Positions 1 to 8,446 of a DNA stretch of 48,611 bases are shown here, in pieces. Numbering within the stretch: the stretch's first letter is position 1; every line of letters starts with the position of its first letter. The translations under genes were made by a program, and so were the position numbers. The notes below the pieces were generated by a model, which made no database searches, had not been told where the DNA came from, and saw only the letters and a list, made by a program, of their open reading frames with translations. The stretch is from Rothia nasimurium (GTDB taxonomy: Bacteria > Actinomycetota > Actinomycetes > Actinomycetales > Micrococcaceae). The stretch is taken from positions 1-48,611 of the forward strand of contig NZ_CAKMTJ010000012.1 in the NCBI RefSeq assembly GCF_928392795.1. The letters are read 5' to 3'.

Positions 1-29
1 TGCACGCTCGGCGATATGGTGCACGCTCG
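1..29. repeat. 29-bp direct repeat, left copy (cut by window edge)
   Basis: Bases 1-29 recur exactly at 1120-1148. Each copy contains two GCACGCTCG words 10 bp apart. The copies flank the DUF559-type gene at 154-1062. The left copy is probably the right half of a larger palindrome like the one at 1082-1148, but the rest lies outside the window. Confidence 0.85.
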
Positions 30-153
30 CTTAACCTGTGGAAAACTGCCGGCTCAGTCGGTAAAAGCCGCTGAAAACCCCGCGTTATCCACAGTGTCGC
101 TGAAATCTTCAGAAATAAACGGTTCCCGCTCTAAGGCATTTCACAATAGCGCT

Positions 154-1062
154 ATGAAAGAACTCAGCGACCGGGTCAAAACCTCACGAGAACTTGCCGA
201 GAGAGGGATCTCGCACACGCGCGTCCGCACCTATTGTGCACAAGGGGTCTACGCCAAAATTGCCCCCAACAGCTACTGCCTAACGCGCGAATGGAATTCC
301 CTCACCCCAGAACAACAACTAAAAGTCAGACACTACGCATTCGCTAAAAATCACCCGGGGTATGTTCTGAGCCATGCCTCGGCGGCACTGTTCTGGGGTG
401 CTCCTTTTCTGAGTCTGCCTGGCCATATCTGGGCTAGCGTGCCCTCGGCGCATATTAGGGCGCGAACGCCACATCATAAGATTTTTTCTAATCGAGCAGT
501 AGAGTGCGAGCGGGCGCTACTGCACGAAGAGGTCTACCTGACCGACCCGCTGCAGACCTCGGTTGATTGTGCCCGCACCCTTCCTCTGATTGAGGCACTG
601 TGCATCGTGGACTACATGCTGAACAGTAAGCTCTGCTCGCCGGCTGCTTTGAAACCACTGCTGATGAACGTGAGTGGGCGAGGTGCTGCGCGGGCCCGCC
701 AGATCGCGCAGCGAATGAGTCGGTACGCGGCCTCTCCTGCAGAGACGATTGCCAGAAACCACATGATTGACTGGAAGTTTCCCCGGCCGCAAGAGCAGGT
801 CAAACTGGTGGTTATGGGAAAAGTTTATCGGCCAGATTTTCTGTGGGAAGAGCTGAAGCTCATCTTAGAAGTCGATGGGGCCATCAAATACGACGGTACC
901 TACGGAGAGCCAACCGGGGTGATACAGCGGGAGCATCTGCGACAAAGAGAGCTTGAACAGCTCGGATACGTTGTGGTGCGTGTGAGGTGGGACGACATTA
1001 CCGCGCACCCCGAGAATCTTAAAGACCTACTGATGCGCCACGGGCTGAAGCCAGTTACCTAG
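154..1062 (+). CDS. AbiEi-type / DUF559 endonuclease-like protein
   Basis: A 302-residue protein. The N-terminal ~70 residues look like the winged-helix domain of AbiEi-type antitoxins (helical start, then GVYAKIAPNSYCL). The C-terminus has the Vsr/DUF559-like pattern YRPDFLWEELKLILEVDG, then an HLRQRELEQLGYVVVRVRWDD segment, where D and E could be catalytic residues of a PD-(D/E)XK-type fold. I chose the ATG at 154 because an upstream in-frame ATG at 16 lies inside the 29-bp repeat. Such proteins are common singletons in actinobacteria and usually lack an obvious toxin partner; none is seen here. The role (DNA endonuclease, orphan antitoxin or defence) is inferred from family resemblance only. 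The gene sits between two copies of a palindromic repeat. Confidence 0.7.
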   Translation: MKELSDRVKTSRELAERGISHTRVRTYCAQGVYAKIAPNSYCLTREWNSLTPEQQLKVRHYAFAKNHPGYVLSHASAALFWGAPFLSLPGHIWASVPSAHIRARTPHHKIFSNRAVECERALLHEEVYLTDPLQTSVDCARTLPLIEALCIVDYMLNSKLCSPAALKPLLMNVSGRGAARARQIAQRMSRYAASPAETIARNHMIDWKFPRPQEQVKLVVMGKVYRPDFLWEELKLILEVDGAIKYDGTYGEPTGVIQREHLRQRELEQLGYVVVRVRWDDITAHPENLKDLLMRHGLKPVT

Positions 1063-1081
1063 TGCCGGGGCGGCTTTTTGG

Positions 1082-1148
1082 CGAGCGTGCGTTAAATCGC
1101 CGAGCGTGCGGCAGAAAGATGCACGCTCGGCGATATGGTGCACGCTCG
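1082..1148. repeat. nested palindrome downstream of the DUF559-type gene
   Basis: CGAGCGTGC occurs at 1082-1090 and 1101-1109, and its complement GCACGCTCG at 1121-1129 and 1140-1148. The inner arms extend to a perfect 14-bp inverted repeat, ATCGCCGAGCGTGC with GCACGCTCGGCGAT, around an 11-nt loop. The whole 67-bp block can fold as a two-step hairpin. It could be a terminator without a U-tract, a protein-binding array or an end of a mobile cassette. The sequence from here to 1267 shows no gene. Confidence 0.8.
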
Positions 1149-1267
1149 TTGTGTAGGGGGCGGACGCACGGGGCGGCCTCGATCTGGCAGGGAAGTTGAG
1201 CGGGCGTAGAGCGAGCTAGGCAGCTCGGTTGAAACTCTGCCTGGCTTCGTGTAAAGTAATGCGAGTT

Positions 1268-1340
<73 letters not shown>

Positions 1341-1389
1341 CTCTCGAAAACAACTCGTTTTCGCAACTCAGACCACGGTCTGAGCGTGT

Positions 1390-1460
1390 GGTGGGGTGGT
1401 CGAGTGGTTAGGCAACGGTCTGCAAAACCGTGTACGCGGGTTCGAATCCCGTCCTCACCT
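1390..1460 (+). tRNA. tRNA-Cys (GCA)
   Basis: A 71-nt cloverleaf with acceptor GGTGGGG pairing with CCTCACC (one G-T pair), anticodon stem ACGGT/ACCGT with loop CTGCAAA (anticodon GCA), and T-arm CGGGTTCGAATCCCG. CCA follows at 1461-1463. Confidence 0.96.
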
Positions 1461-1464
1461 CCAC

Positions 1465-1536
1465 GCGCGATTGGCGCAGCGGTAGCGCACTTCCTTGACA
1501 TGGAAGGGGTCACTGGTTCGATCCCAGTATCGCGCA
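1465..1536 (+). tRNA. tRNA-Val (GAC)
   Basis: A 72-nt cloverleaf beginning 4 bp after tRNA-Cys. Acceptor GCGCGAT pairs with ATCGCGC, the anticodon stem CTTCC/GGAAG carries loop TTGACAT (anticodon GAC), and the T-arm is CTGGTTCGATCCCAG. Its last six bases and the terminator behind it are duplicated about 140 bp downstream. Confidence 0.96.
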
Positions 1537-1715
1537 CAAAGAAAGGCTCCCCGGCTTCAGCCAGGGAGCCTTTAGCATGTAGCAGGCACTGGTTCTCCAA
1601 GCTCGCAGAGCTCGCTTATTCCGCGGCCTCTTGAGTGCTCGCGCGCTCGCACCCGGCCGCTCCATCCATTAACGCGCACAAAGAAAGGCTCCCCGGCTTC
1701 AGCCAGGGAGCCTTT
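1531..1715 (+). repeat. 43-bp duplication of tRNA-Val tail plus terminator (1531-1573 and 1673-1715)
   Basis: The 43 bp spanning the last six bases of tRNA-Val and its terminator are repeated exactly at 1673-1715. The ~100 bp between the copies contains no complete tRNA and no convincing gene. This could be the scar of a deleted tRNA copy or a slippage duplication. The second copy also ends with the same terminator hairpin. Confidence 0.85.
1542..1573 (+). terminator. intrinsic terminator of the tRNA cluster
   Basis: AAAGGCTCCC pairs with GGGAGCCTTT across a short CGGCTTCAGCCA loop that itself pairs GGCT/AGCC. The 3' arm ends in TTT. Directly follows tRNA-Val. Confidence 0.85.
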
Positions 1716-1760
1716 TACTTGCCCCGCATACATCAGGCCACACTGTGCAAGACTAGAACC

Positions 1761-2543
1761 ATGCACCTGACCGTCACGCACTTCGGTTACAGCCCCCTCA
1801 AAGGCGCTCGCCATCAAGCGCGCACCACAGCCGAGATCACCGCGTCCGGCCCCCTCTACAACCGCCGCTGGGCCCTCGTCTCACCCGCCGACCGCACCGT
1901 GCTCCGCACCGTTGCCCATCCGACCCTGATGGGAATTACCACCGATCTGACCGCCCGCGACGGAAAGACAGACCTTACCCTACACATACCAGGGGCAGGC
2001 AGCTACACCGTTCCCTCCCTCACCAAGGCTGTCACCAGCACCTTCACTTCCTGGGGCGCTACAAAGCAGCTGGCGGTCTACAAGCACCCGGTCAATGATG
2101 CCCTGAGCACCTACCTGGGCAAGCCCGTGGCCCTGGCCTTCGCACCCCGGCAGAACCTGGTATACGCCGGGGCCTTCTCACTGATCGGCACCGCCACTCT
2201 GGCCGAGATTGCCCGGCAGCTCAACCCTGGACAGCCGCCGAACCCGGATGAGATAGCGGCCAGGCTGCGCTGCAACCTGGTGGTAGAAACCTCAACGCCC
2301 TACATTGAAGATAGATGGCAGGGGAAAACGCTTACCCTCCAGGCAGGACGCGGCGTGCCAGTTGAGCTGCACGGCCTGCAACTGGTTGCCGGTGAAGGTA
2401 TCGGCAGGTGCGCCGTCATCGACGTCCAGCCAGACACCGGCCAGCGTACAGCCCGACTGCTCAAACTTCTGGCCTCTTATCGGCCCCGCAACCTGCGCGG
2501 TGAGCCAATGGCGGGTATATACGCGAGTCTCATATCTGCCTGA
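1761..2543 (+). CDS. MOSC domain-containing protein
   Basis: A 260-residue protein. Residues ~1-95 match the MOSC N-terminal beta-barrel pattern (a HFGYSPLKG opening, then a segment ending RTVAHPTLMGITTDL). Residues ~130-255 form the MOSC core, with RCNLVVET, GEGIGRCAVIDV and a DTGQRTARLLKLL tail. MOSC proteins are sulfur-carrier or molybdenum-cofactor-linked enzymes, such as those acting on N-hydroxylated compounds. The conserved cysteine is probably the one in GIGRCAV. The ATG at 1761 is preferred over the in-frame start at 1635, which would run through the duplicated terminator. The substrate cannot be told from sequence. Confidence 0.8.
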   Translation: MHLTVTHFGYSPLKGARHQARTTAEITASGPLYNRRWALVSPADRTVLRTVAHPTLMGITTDLTARDGKTDLTLHIPGAGSYTVPSLTKAVTSTFTSWGATKQLAVYKHPVNDALSTYLGKPVALAFAPRQNLVYAGAFSLIGTATLAEIARQLNPGQPPNPDEIAARLRCNLVVETSTPYIEDRWQGKTLTLQAGRGVPVELHGLQLVAGEGIGRCAVIDVQPDTGQRTARLLKLLASYRPRNLRGEPMAGIYASLISA

Positions 2544-2706
2544 CCCTACCCAATGAGCTGCATGGTGCTACAGTAACGTCCATCGAGTTGCAGGGTGGGG
2601 AATCAACCTACGCCCTGGCAGGCGTAGACATCTGGTAACAATATGTACCCTGCGGCACCTTTAGGTAGGGTTGTGGTGGTAACACCCCTGCTGAAAGGAC
2701 CCCACC

Positions 2707-3942
2707 GTGCGCCGTCACCTCTTTGCCTTCCTCTGCCTGAGCACCCTAGCCCTGGCAGGTTGTAGCTCGCAGGAGACCAACCCGCAGACGACGGAAAGTA
2801 GCGGGGCGGACGCCGCCGCTCAGCAGGACGGGCAGGGGCAGTCGGAACCCACAGAGGCAGGGCAGGCCAGCGAATCGGGTACCCTGACCGCTTCAGCCGC
2901 CGGCGGGGCCTGCGGCGAGGCGGACTGCGTCTCCCTACTCTTTACCGGTGATTTTCTGATGCACAATATGCTCTGGGATCAGGCAGAGGCTGACGCGGCG
3001 GCAGCCGGTAGCTCGGGCCTGGACTTCACCCCCCTCATCAGCGAACAGCGCCCCTACCTAGACCGTGCTGACCTGGCGGTCTGCCAGATGGAAACAGTGG
3101 TCGCTGATGCCTCCGGCCCCTTTTCTGGCTACCCCAACTTCAACGTGCCGCCCCAGATTCTGACGGCGGCCGCTGAAACCGGGTGGGACGTCTGCATGAC
3201 GGCATCTAACCACTCCTACGACCAGGGCACCGAAGGGCTGGAGCGAACCTACCGCGCGGTTGAAGCGGCGGGAATGGGTGTTACCGGCACTTCTCTCACC
3301 GAAGAAGAGGCAGCCCAGCCCGATATTTTCACCACCGCCAACGGCGCCCGGGTAGCGATTATCACCGGAACCTATGGGCTCAACGGTTACGTTCCTGAAC
3401 ACTCCTGGCAGGTCGATATGCTCGACTCAGCAGCCATGATTGCTAAGGCTGCCCGTGCCCGCGAAGAGGGCGCTGACCTGGTCATTGCCAACATGCACGC
3501 TGGCGATGAGTACGTGCACGAGCCCTCCGCCCAGCAGGTCGAGGTGGCACACGCTCTCGTTGATTCAGGGGAGTTCGACCTGATTGTGGGCCAGCACGCC
3601 CACGCCGTGCAGCCCATTGAATACTACAAGGACACCTGGATTGTTTACGGCATGGGGAATAACCTCACCGAGCTTTCACCCAGCTACGTTGCCAACAACG
3701 AGGGCATCATGGTCAACCCTATTTTTGAGCGAGGGGAGGGCGGCACCTGGCAGGTGCGCGACCTGCGCTGGGTCTCTAGCACCATGGTTGACTCCCCGTC
3801 CTACCGCTACTGCATCACCTCACCCAGCCGCCCCGCTAGTGACTGCGTTGATGAAGCCTACGCCCAGCAGTCTAACGCCCGTGTTCAGCAGATTGTTGAG
3901 TCCATGGGAGCGGCTGAGGCTGGCGCTCGCCAGTGGAGCTAG
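2707..3942 (+). CDS. CapA/PgsA-family poly-gamma-glutamate-type lipoprotein
   Basis: A 411-residue lipoprotein: the signal peptide ends in lipobox LAGC at residues ~17-20, followed by a Ser/Gln/Glu-rich linker to ~65. The rest is a metallophosphoesterase-like CapA domain with LFTGDFLMHN, METVV, MTASNHSYDQG, NMHAGDEYV and VGQHAHAVQP, whose D, N and H residues resemble metal ligands. The start is GTG with a GAAAGGA ribosome site 8 nt upstream. The family is named after capsule or poly-gamma-glutamate assembly, but isolated copies like this one, without capBC neighbours, have unknown roles at the cell surface. Confidence 0.88.
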   Translation: MRRHLFAFLCLSTLALAGCSSQETNPQTTESSGADAAAQQDGQGQSEPTEAGQASESGTLTASAAGGACGEADCVSLLFTGDFLMHNMLWDQAEADAAAAGSSGLDFTPLISEQRPYLDRADLAVCQMETVVADASGPFSGYPNFNVPPQILTAAAETGWDVCMTASNHSYDQGTEGLERTYRAVEAAGMGVTGTSLTEEEAAQPDIFTTANGARVAIITGTYGLNGYVPEHSWQVDMLDSAAMIAKAARAREEGADLVIANMHAGDEYVHEPSAQQVEVAHALVDSGEFDLIVGQHAHAVQPIEYYKDTWIVYGMGNNLTELSPSYVANNEGIMVNPIFERGEGGTWQVRDLRWVSSTMVDSPSYRYCITSPSRPASDCVDEAYAQQSNARVQQIVESMGAAEAGARQWS

Positions 3943-3992
3943 GGTAAGCGGTCTAACCTATCGGCCCTCTCGTACTTGGCAGAGCAGACGCG

Positions 3993-4046
3993 TATAATCG
4001 ATAGAGCGCCAAATAGAGCTGAGAAGGCTGGGCGCTTTTTCGATTT
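3993..4046 (+). promoter_or_regulatory. candidate promoter -10 and leader hairpin
   Basis: A perfect TATAAT at 3993-3998 is followed from ~4006 by AGCGCC...GGGCGCT and two T runs (TTTTTCGATTTTT) that end 20 bp before the GTG of the next gene. The hairpin plus T run resembles an intrinsic terminator. It may end the CapA transcript or sit at the 5' end of the def operon leader. No good -35 box is visible at 17 bp. Confidence 0.45.
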
Positions 4047-4069
4047 TTCCCCGACGTCAGGACGGCCGC

Positions 4070-4951
4070 GTGACCACACCCATGCTAGCGTCAGCAACCG
4101 ACCACGGTCGCATGTACGCGCGCGCGGTTGGCGGGGAGCTACTGGTTCCATCTATCACTACGGTCATTGGGCAGCAAGCCAACGACCTCTCGGGCTGGCA
4201 CGGCTATATGGCGGCCAAGGCCGCCCTGGAAGACCAGCGGTCCTACCGGGCCACCAGTTCAGCCGGGCTCAAGTTCGCGGTGATTCGGGACGCGGCGGCA
4301 GCCTCAGAACGCTACCGGGACGCCGCAGCAGCCAGGGGCGATCGCGTGCACAATTACGCGGAACAGGTAGCCCTGCGCGCCATGGGCCTGCCCCACGAGG
4401 TAGAGGGCTATCGCGAGAATCTCATCGCCCACGGGGAACAGGCCTACGCAGACCGCTTTGACGAGTGGTGGGACCTCTACCGCCCCAAGCCCCTGGCCAC
4501 CGAAGTGACCATCTGGAACGAAACCGTGGGCTATGCCGGTACCCTCGATCTGGTCGCCGAAATTGCTGGTCACACCTGCATTATCGACTACAAAACCAAG
4601 GGCACCGACCGCAAGGGGCGGGTCAAGCCCCTAGACGATAAAGTGGTCATGCAGCTGGTCGCCGGTGTCAAAGCAGAAGAAGCACTGGTTGACGCTGAAC
4701 ACGGCAGCTGGGAACCCTGGCAACACGGGGGAGCGAGCATCCTCATGGGTGTTGCCCTGGGTGAAACCCAGGTGGTGCCCCAGCAGGCCAACCCCCGGGT
4801 ACTAGAACGTAACTGGTACAAGTTCTGCGCCCTCAAACGGGTCTGGGACCTCAACCGCGACCTCTCCGAAACCCCCGAAGACTCCCTCATGCCGGTAGTT
4901 CCGCCCCCGGCAGCTACCGGAACAGACCTACCTGACGCAGCGGCGTCCTAA
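4070..4951 (+). CDS. PD-(D/E)XK nuclease-superfamily protein
   Basis: A 293-residue protein with GTG start. Residues ~140-185 hold GYAGTLDLVAEI followed by TCIIDYKTKG, the GxxD...(D/E)xK arrangement of RecB/Cas4-like PD-(D/E)XK nucleases (catalytic D in GTLD, then DYK). The upstream region is helical and the C-terminus is Pro/Ala-rich. It is only ~24 bp from def and probably co-transcribed with def-fmt-rsmB, where such genes are frequent in actinobacteria. A DNA-processing role is inferred from the fold. It could also be a non-nuclease member of the fold. Confidence 0.7.
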   Translation: MTTPMLASATDHGRMYARAVGGELLVPSITTVIGQQANDLSGWHGYMAAKAALEDQRSYRATSSAGLKFAVIRDAAAASERYRDAAAARGDRVHNYAEQVALRAMGLPHEVEGYRENLIAHGEQAYADRFDEWWDLYRPKPLATEVTIWNETVGYAGTLDLVAEIAGHTCIIDYKTKGTDRKGRVKPLDDKVVMQLVAGVKAEEALVDAEHGSWEPWQHGGASILMGVALGETQVVPQQANPRVLERNWYKFCALKRVWDLNRDLSETPEDSLMPVVPPPAATGTDLPDAAAS

Positions 4952-4974
4952 CCTCACCGACGAGAAAGAGAAGC

Positions 4975-5607
4975 ATGACTATTCTGCCCATTCGCACCGT
5001 AGGCGACCCCGTGCTACGCACCGAGTGCGACGACATCACCGTATTTGACGCCGACCTGGAAAAACTGGTGGCCGACATGCTCGAAACCATGTACGACGTT
5101 GAGGGAGTAGGTCTAGCTGGGCCCCAGGTGGGTATCTCCAAGCGCATCTTCACCTTCGGCAATATTGACGGCCGCGAGGGGCACATCATCAACCCCGTAC
5201 TTGAGGTGGGGGACGAACCCCAGGAGGGCGGCGAGGGCTGCCTGTCGGTACCGGGCCTGTCGGCTGCCACCCCGCGCAAGAACTGGGCGCGCGTGACCGG
5301 CGTGAACTGCAAGGGCGAGCCGGTGGTCTACGAGGGTGAGGGGCTCTTCGCTCGTATGCTCCAGCACGAAACCGACCACCTCTACGGCACCATGTTCATC
5401 GACCGGGTTGAGGGCGAGGACAAGAAGAACATCTGGCGCAAGATTCGCCAGGCAGATTACAACCAGGTTGCCGCTGCGGTGCAGGGTGAACGCGCCGCGA
5501 AAACTTCATCGGGCTTTGGTGCCCTGGGTGGTTCCTTCGGCGCTGCTGCCCAGACCGGCGGGGCTCAGCAGCCTGCCGCTAAAAAGCCCGGCGCTTTTGG
5601 TATCTAA
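4975..5607 (+). CDS. def: peptide deformylase
   Basis: Removes the N-terminal formyl group from nascent proteins in the cytoplasm. All three family motifs are present: GVGLAGPQ (~44-51), EGCLSVPG (~88-95, metal-binding Cys) and QHETDHL (~130-136, HExxH metal site and catalytic Glu). The 210 residues include a ~45-residue Ala/Gly-rich tail beyond the usual domain. The ATG follows an AGAAAGAGAAG purine tract. Next to fmt, whose product makes the formylated substrate. Confidence 0.95.
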   Translation: MTILPIRTVGDPVLRTECDDITVFDADLEKLVADMLETMYDVEGVGLAGPQVGISKRIFTFGNIDGREGHIINPVLEVGDEPQEGGEGCLSVPGLSAATPRKNWARVTGVNCKGEPVVYEGEGLFARMLQHETDHLYGTMFIDRVEGEDKKNIWRKIRQADYNQVAAAVQGERAAKTSSGFGALGGSFGAAAQTGGAQQPAAKKPGAFGI

Positions 5608-5643
5608 ACCTGCTGGTTCGAAAGTTTGAGTGGAAAGGTAAGC

Positions 5644-6570
5644 ATGAAGGTTCTCTACGCCGGTACCCCGGAGGTCGCCGTCGCGCCCCTGAACGGCCTG
5701 CTTGAGGCGGGCTACGAGGTGGTGGGGGTGCTCACCCGCGAGGACGCCCCCGTCGGACGCAAGCGGGTACTGACCCCGTCCCCGGTGGCAGCCCGTGCCC
5801 AGGAGCTGGGCCTGCCCATCGTCAAGGCTAACCGCTGGTCCGATGAGGTTGCGGACGCCGTTGCGCAGCTGGGTGCCGATATTGCGGCGGTGGTGGCCTT
5901 TGGCGTCCTGCTGCCGCAGAGCGCCCTCGACCTGCTGCCCCAGGGCTGGATTAACCTGCACTTCTCGCAGCTGCCGGCCTGGCGCGGGGCAGCCCCCGTG
6001 CAGCGGGCCCTGATGGCGGGGGAAACCGAGATTTACTCCAATACTTTCCGCATTGATGCTGGGCTGGATACCGGCCCGGTTTTCCGCTCTGAATCAGCTA
6101 CGGTAGGGGAGCTCGATACCGCCGGGGATATGCTGAACCGTCTGGCCGCAACCGGCGGTGCCCTGCTGGCAGCTACCTTTGACGATATCGCTGCCGGTGC
6201 TACCGGTACCCCGCAGACTGGCGACGCCACCCACGCAGCCAAGCTCACCATCGCCGACGGGAAAGTGGACTTTACCCGCCCGTCCGCTGAGATTATCGCT
6301 CAGGTGCGCGGGGTCATCCCCGAACCCGGTGCCTGGGCTGAACTCGATGGCGCTCGCTTCAAGCTTGGTATGGTGCGGGCTCTTGACCTGGCTCCGACCG
6401 GTGAACCTGGCACCCTCTTCTGGGCTGGTAAAAAGGTGGCCGTCACCTGCGCCGACGGTGCTCTAGAACTGACCCAGGTGCAACCTGCAGGCAAGAAAAT
6501 GATGAACGCCGCCGACTGGGCGCGCGGTCAGGGCTCGGCCCTGGCAGAAGGGAAAGTGGTGCTGGTATGA
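5644..6570 (+). CDS. fmt: methionyl-tRNA formyltransferase
   Basis: Transfers a formyl group from 10-formyl-THF to initiator Met-tRNA. The 308-residue protein starts MKVLYAGTPEVAV and carries the signature NLHFSQLPAWRGAAP (~103-117; catalytic Asn and His) and IDAGLDTGPVF (catalytic Asp). The C-terminal OB-like domain follows. ATG 5644 has GGAAAGG 7 nt upstream and is preferred to the in-frame TTG at 5626. Its stop overlaps the rsmB start (ATGA). Confidence 0.95.
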   Translation: MKVLYAGTPEVAVAPLNGLLEAGYEVVGVLTREDAPVGRKRVLTPSPVAARAQELGLPIVKANRWSDEVADAVAQLGADIAAVVAFGVLLPQSALDLLPQGWINLHFSQLPAWRGAAPVQRALMAGETEIYSNTFRIDAGLDTGPVFRSESATVGELDTAGDMLNRLAATGGALLAATFDDIAAGATGTPQTGDATHAAKLTIADGKVDFTRPSAEIIAQVRGVIPEPGAWAELDGARFKLGMVRALDLAPTGEPGTLFWAGKKVAVTCADGALELTQVQPAGKKMMNAADWARGQGSALAEGKVVLV

Positions 6571-8360
6571 GCATGAACGCAGGTGGACGCGGAGCAGGCG
6601 GACGCTCGAACGGCGGCAAGGGCCGGGCGGGGGCTAACCGCTCCGGTGCTAACCGGGCTGGCCAGGGCCGCAGCGGGGCTCGCAAGCGCGATGACCGCCC
6701 CCAGCAGGGGCAGGCCGGGGGCACCCCGAACCCCCGTGGCTCGCGCGGCAACCGCAACCCAGGCGGCGAGCCCCAGGCCAAGCGCGGCGGCGGGGGAGAG
6801 ACCCGCCGCAATGCTAAGGGGCACGAGCGCAACCGCAAGGCGGTCAAGGACCGGGCGTTTTCGGCGTCCGCCCCCTCCCAGCGCGCCCGCACAGCAGATA
6901 GGGCCCGCGCCGTGGCCTTTGAGGTGCTGAGCGCTGTTGCTCTGGACGACTCCTATGCGAACCTGGTGCTGCCCAAGGCGATTCGCTCTGCCCGGCTTGA
7001 TGCCCGCGACGCTGGCTTTGCCACCGAGCTGACCTACGGCACCCTGCGCAACCAGGGCACCTACGATGCGATTTTGGCCCGCTGCGTTGACCGCCCGGTG
7101 GAGAAAATCGGTACCAAGATTCTGCTGGTGCTGCGCCTGGGCGTCCACCAGCTGGTGGCTATGCGCGTGCCCGACCACGCCGCCCTTAACCAGACGGTTG
7201 CCCTGGCCCGCGCCGAGATCGGCACCGGCCCGGCTAACTTTGTGAACGCGGTACTGCGCAGGGTTTCTGAGCGAACCCCCGAAGACTGGTACGCCCTTAT
7301 CGCCGAGGAAGCCCCCGACGAGCTCACCCGCTTGGCCCTTGAGAAGTCTCACCCGGCCTGGGTGGTGCGCTCCTTCCGTCAGGCTCTGGCTGCCCACGGC
7401 CGTAACCCTGGCGAAGTTGAGGCCCTGCTGGATGCCGACAACGCCTCACCCGTGGTCAACCTGGTCGCTCTGCCGGGCCTGGGAACCCTGGACGAAGCCC
7501 ACGCCGCCGGTGCCGAGGACGGCCCCCTGGTCGAGGGCTCCGCCCTCTACTCGGCAGGCGACCTTGCCCGCCTTGAATCGGTGCGGGAGGGGGTTGTGCG
7601 AGCCCAGGACGCCGGCTCCCAGCTGGTTGCCCGCGCCCTGGCTGACGCCCCCCTTGAGGGCAGCGACAGTAACTGGCTTGACCTCTGCGCCGGCCCCGGC
7701 GGTAAGGCTGCCCTGCTCGGTGCCCTGGGCGCCCAGCGCGGGGCCCGCCTGCTGGCCAACGAAGCTGCCGAGCACCGGGCCGAGCTGGTGCGCCGCTCCC
7801 TGGCCCCGCTGCCGTCCGCCTCCTACTCGGTAGTGGCCGGTGACGGCCGCCAGATTGAGCGCACCGTCGCTGCGGGTACCAACCTGCCCGAGGGAATGCC
7901 CAGCGATGTGCGCTTTGACCGAGTGATGGTCGATGTGCCCTGCTCCGGTCTGGGCGCCCTGCGCCGCCGCCCCGAAGCCCGCTGGCGTAAGAGCCCCCGC
8001 GATATCGCTGAACTGCTGCCCCTGCAACTCGACCTGTTTAAGGCAGCTGCCTCGGTGACCCGCCCCGGCGGCCTGATTGCCTACGTGACCTGCTCACCCC
8101 ACACCGCTGAAACCCAGAGCATCGTGCACGATATTCTGCGTAAGGTCGATGTAACCCTGCTGGACTCCGGTGCCGCCCTGCGGGCCGTTGCCCGTAGGGA
8201 CGAGACGGGGGCGTCCGTCCTTGCCGGGGAACTGGACCCGGCTTTCACTCCCGAAGCGCCCAAGGGCGCGACCCTAGCTGATGGGGCTACAACTGCCCAG
8301 CTCTGGCCGCACATCCACGGTACCGACGCTATGTTCTTCGCCCTCTTCCGCAAGAACTAG
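6567..8360 (+). CDS. rsmB: 16S rRNA (cytosine-967-C5)-methyltransferase family protein
   Basis: A 597-residue protein, long for the family because residues 1-~110 are a Gly/Arg/Asn-rich basic disordered extension. Residues ~112-245 match the NusB-like RNA-binding domain. The C-terminal half is the SAM methyltransferase, with LDLCAGPGGKAALL (SAM loop, ~370), VDVPCSGLGALRRRPEARW (~453) and AYVTCSPHTAET (~505). The two cysteines are the nucleophile/release pair of m5C methyltransferases. The start codon overlaps the fmt stop, so coupling is likely. The basic tail probably adds non-specific RNA affinity (inference). Confidence 0.9.
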   Translation: MSMNAGGRGAGGRSNGGKGRAGANRSGANRAGQGRSGARKRDDRPQQGQAGGTPNPRGSRGNRNPGGEPQAKRGGGGETRRNAKGHERNRKAVKDRAFSASAPSQRARTADRARAVAFEVLSAVALDDSYANLVLPKAIRSARLDARDAGFATELTYGTLRNQGTYDAILARCVDRPVEKIGTKILLVLRLGVHQLVAMRVPDHAALNQTVALARAEIGTGPANFVNAVLRRVSERTPEDWYALIAEEAPDELTRLALEKSHPAWVVRSFRQALAAHGRNPGEVEALLDADNASPVVNLVALPGLGTLDEAHAAGAEDGPLVEGSALYSAGDLARLESVREGVVRAQDAGSQLVARALADAPLEGSDSNWLDLCAGPGGKAALLGALGAQRGARLLANEAAEHRAELVRRSLAPLPSASYSVVAGDGRQIERTVAAGTNLPEGMPSDVRFDRVMVDVPCSGLGALRRRPEARWRKSPRDIAELLPLQLDLFKAAASVTRPGGLIAYVTCSPHTAETQSIVHDILRKVDVTLLDSGAALRAVARRDETGASVLAGELDPAFTPEAPKGATLADGATTAQLWPHIHGTDAMFFALFRKN

Positions 8361-8377
8361 GCTCCCCACAACACTAG

Positions 8378-8440
8378 GGACCAGGTAAATCAGAAAAGAC
8401 CACCAATGAGGTGGTCTTTTCTGATTTACCTGGTCCTTTT
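8378..8440. terminator. 27-bp perfect-stem bidirectional terminator
   Basis: 8378-8404 and 8410-8436 are perfectly complementary around loop AATGA, with TTTT after the right arm. It lies between convergent rsmB and the antiporter gene and would serve both. Its arms resemble the hairpin at 20266-20330 and share their outer bases with that at 35116-35181. Confidence 0.9.
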
Positions 8441-8446
8441 GGGGTG

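Noticed and set aside
1082..1148. CRISPR array from the repeated GCACGCTCG words
   Set aside because: Only four 9-bp words in inverted pairs with short spacers, no repeat-spacer periodicity and no cas genes.
1574..1672. A fourth tRNA between the duplicated terminators
   Set aside because: No acceptor stem or T-arm can be folded; only the tRNA-Val tail repeat is present.
5626..5643. TTG 5626 as the fmt start
   Set aside because: The family start MKVLYAGTPE and the GGAAAGG ribosome site both fit ATG 5644.
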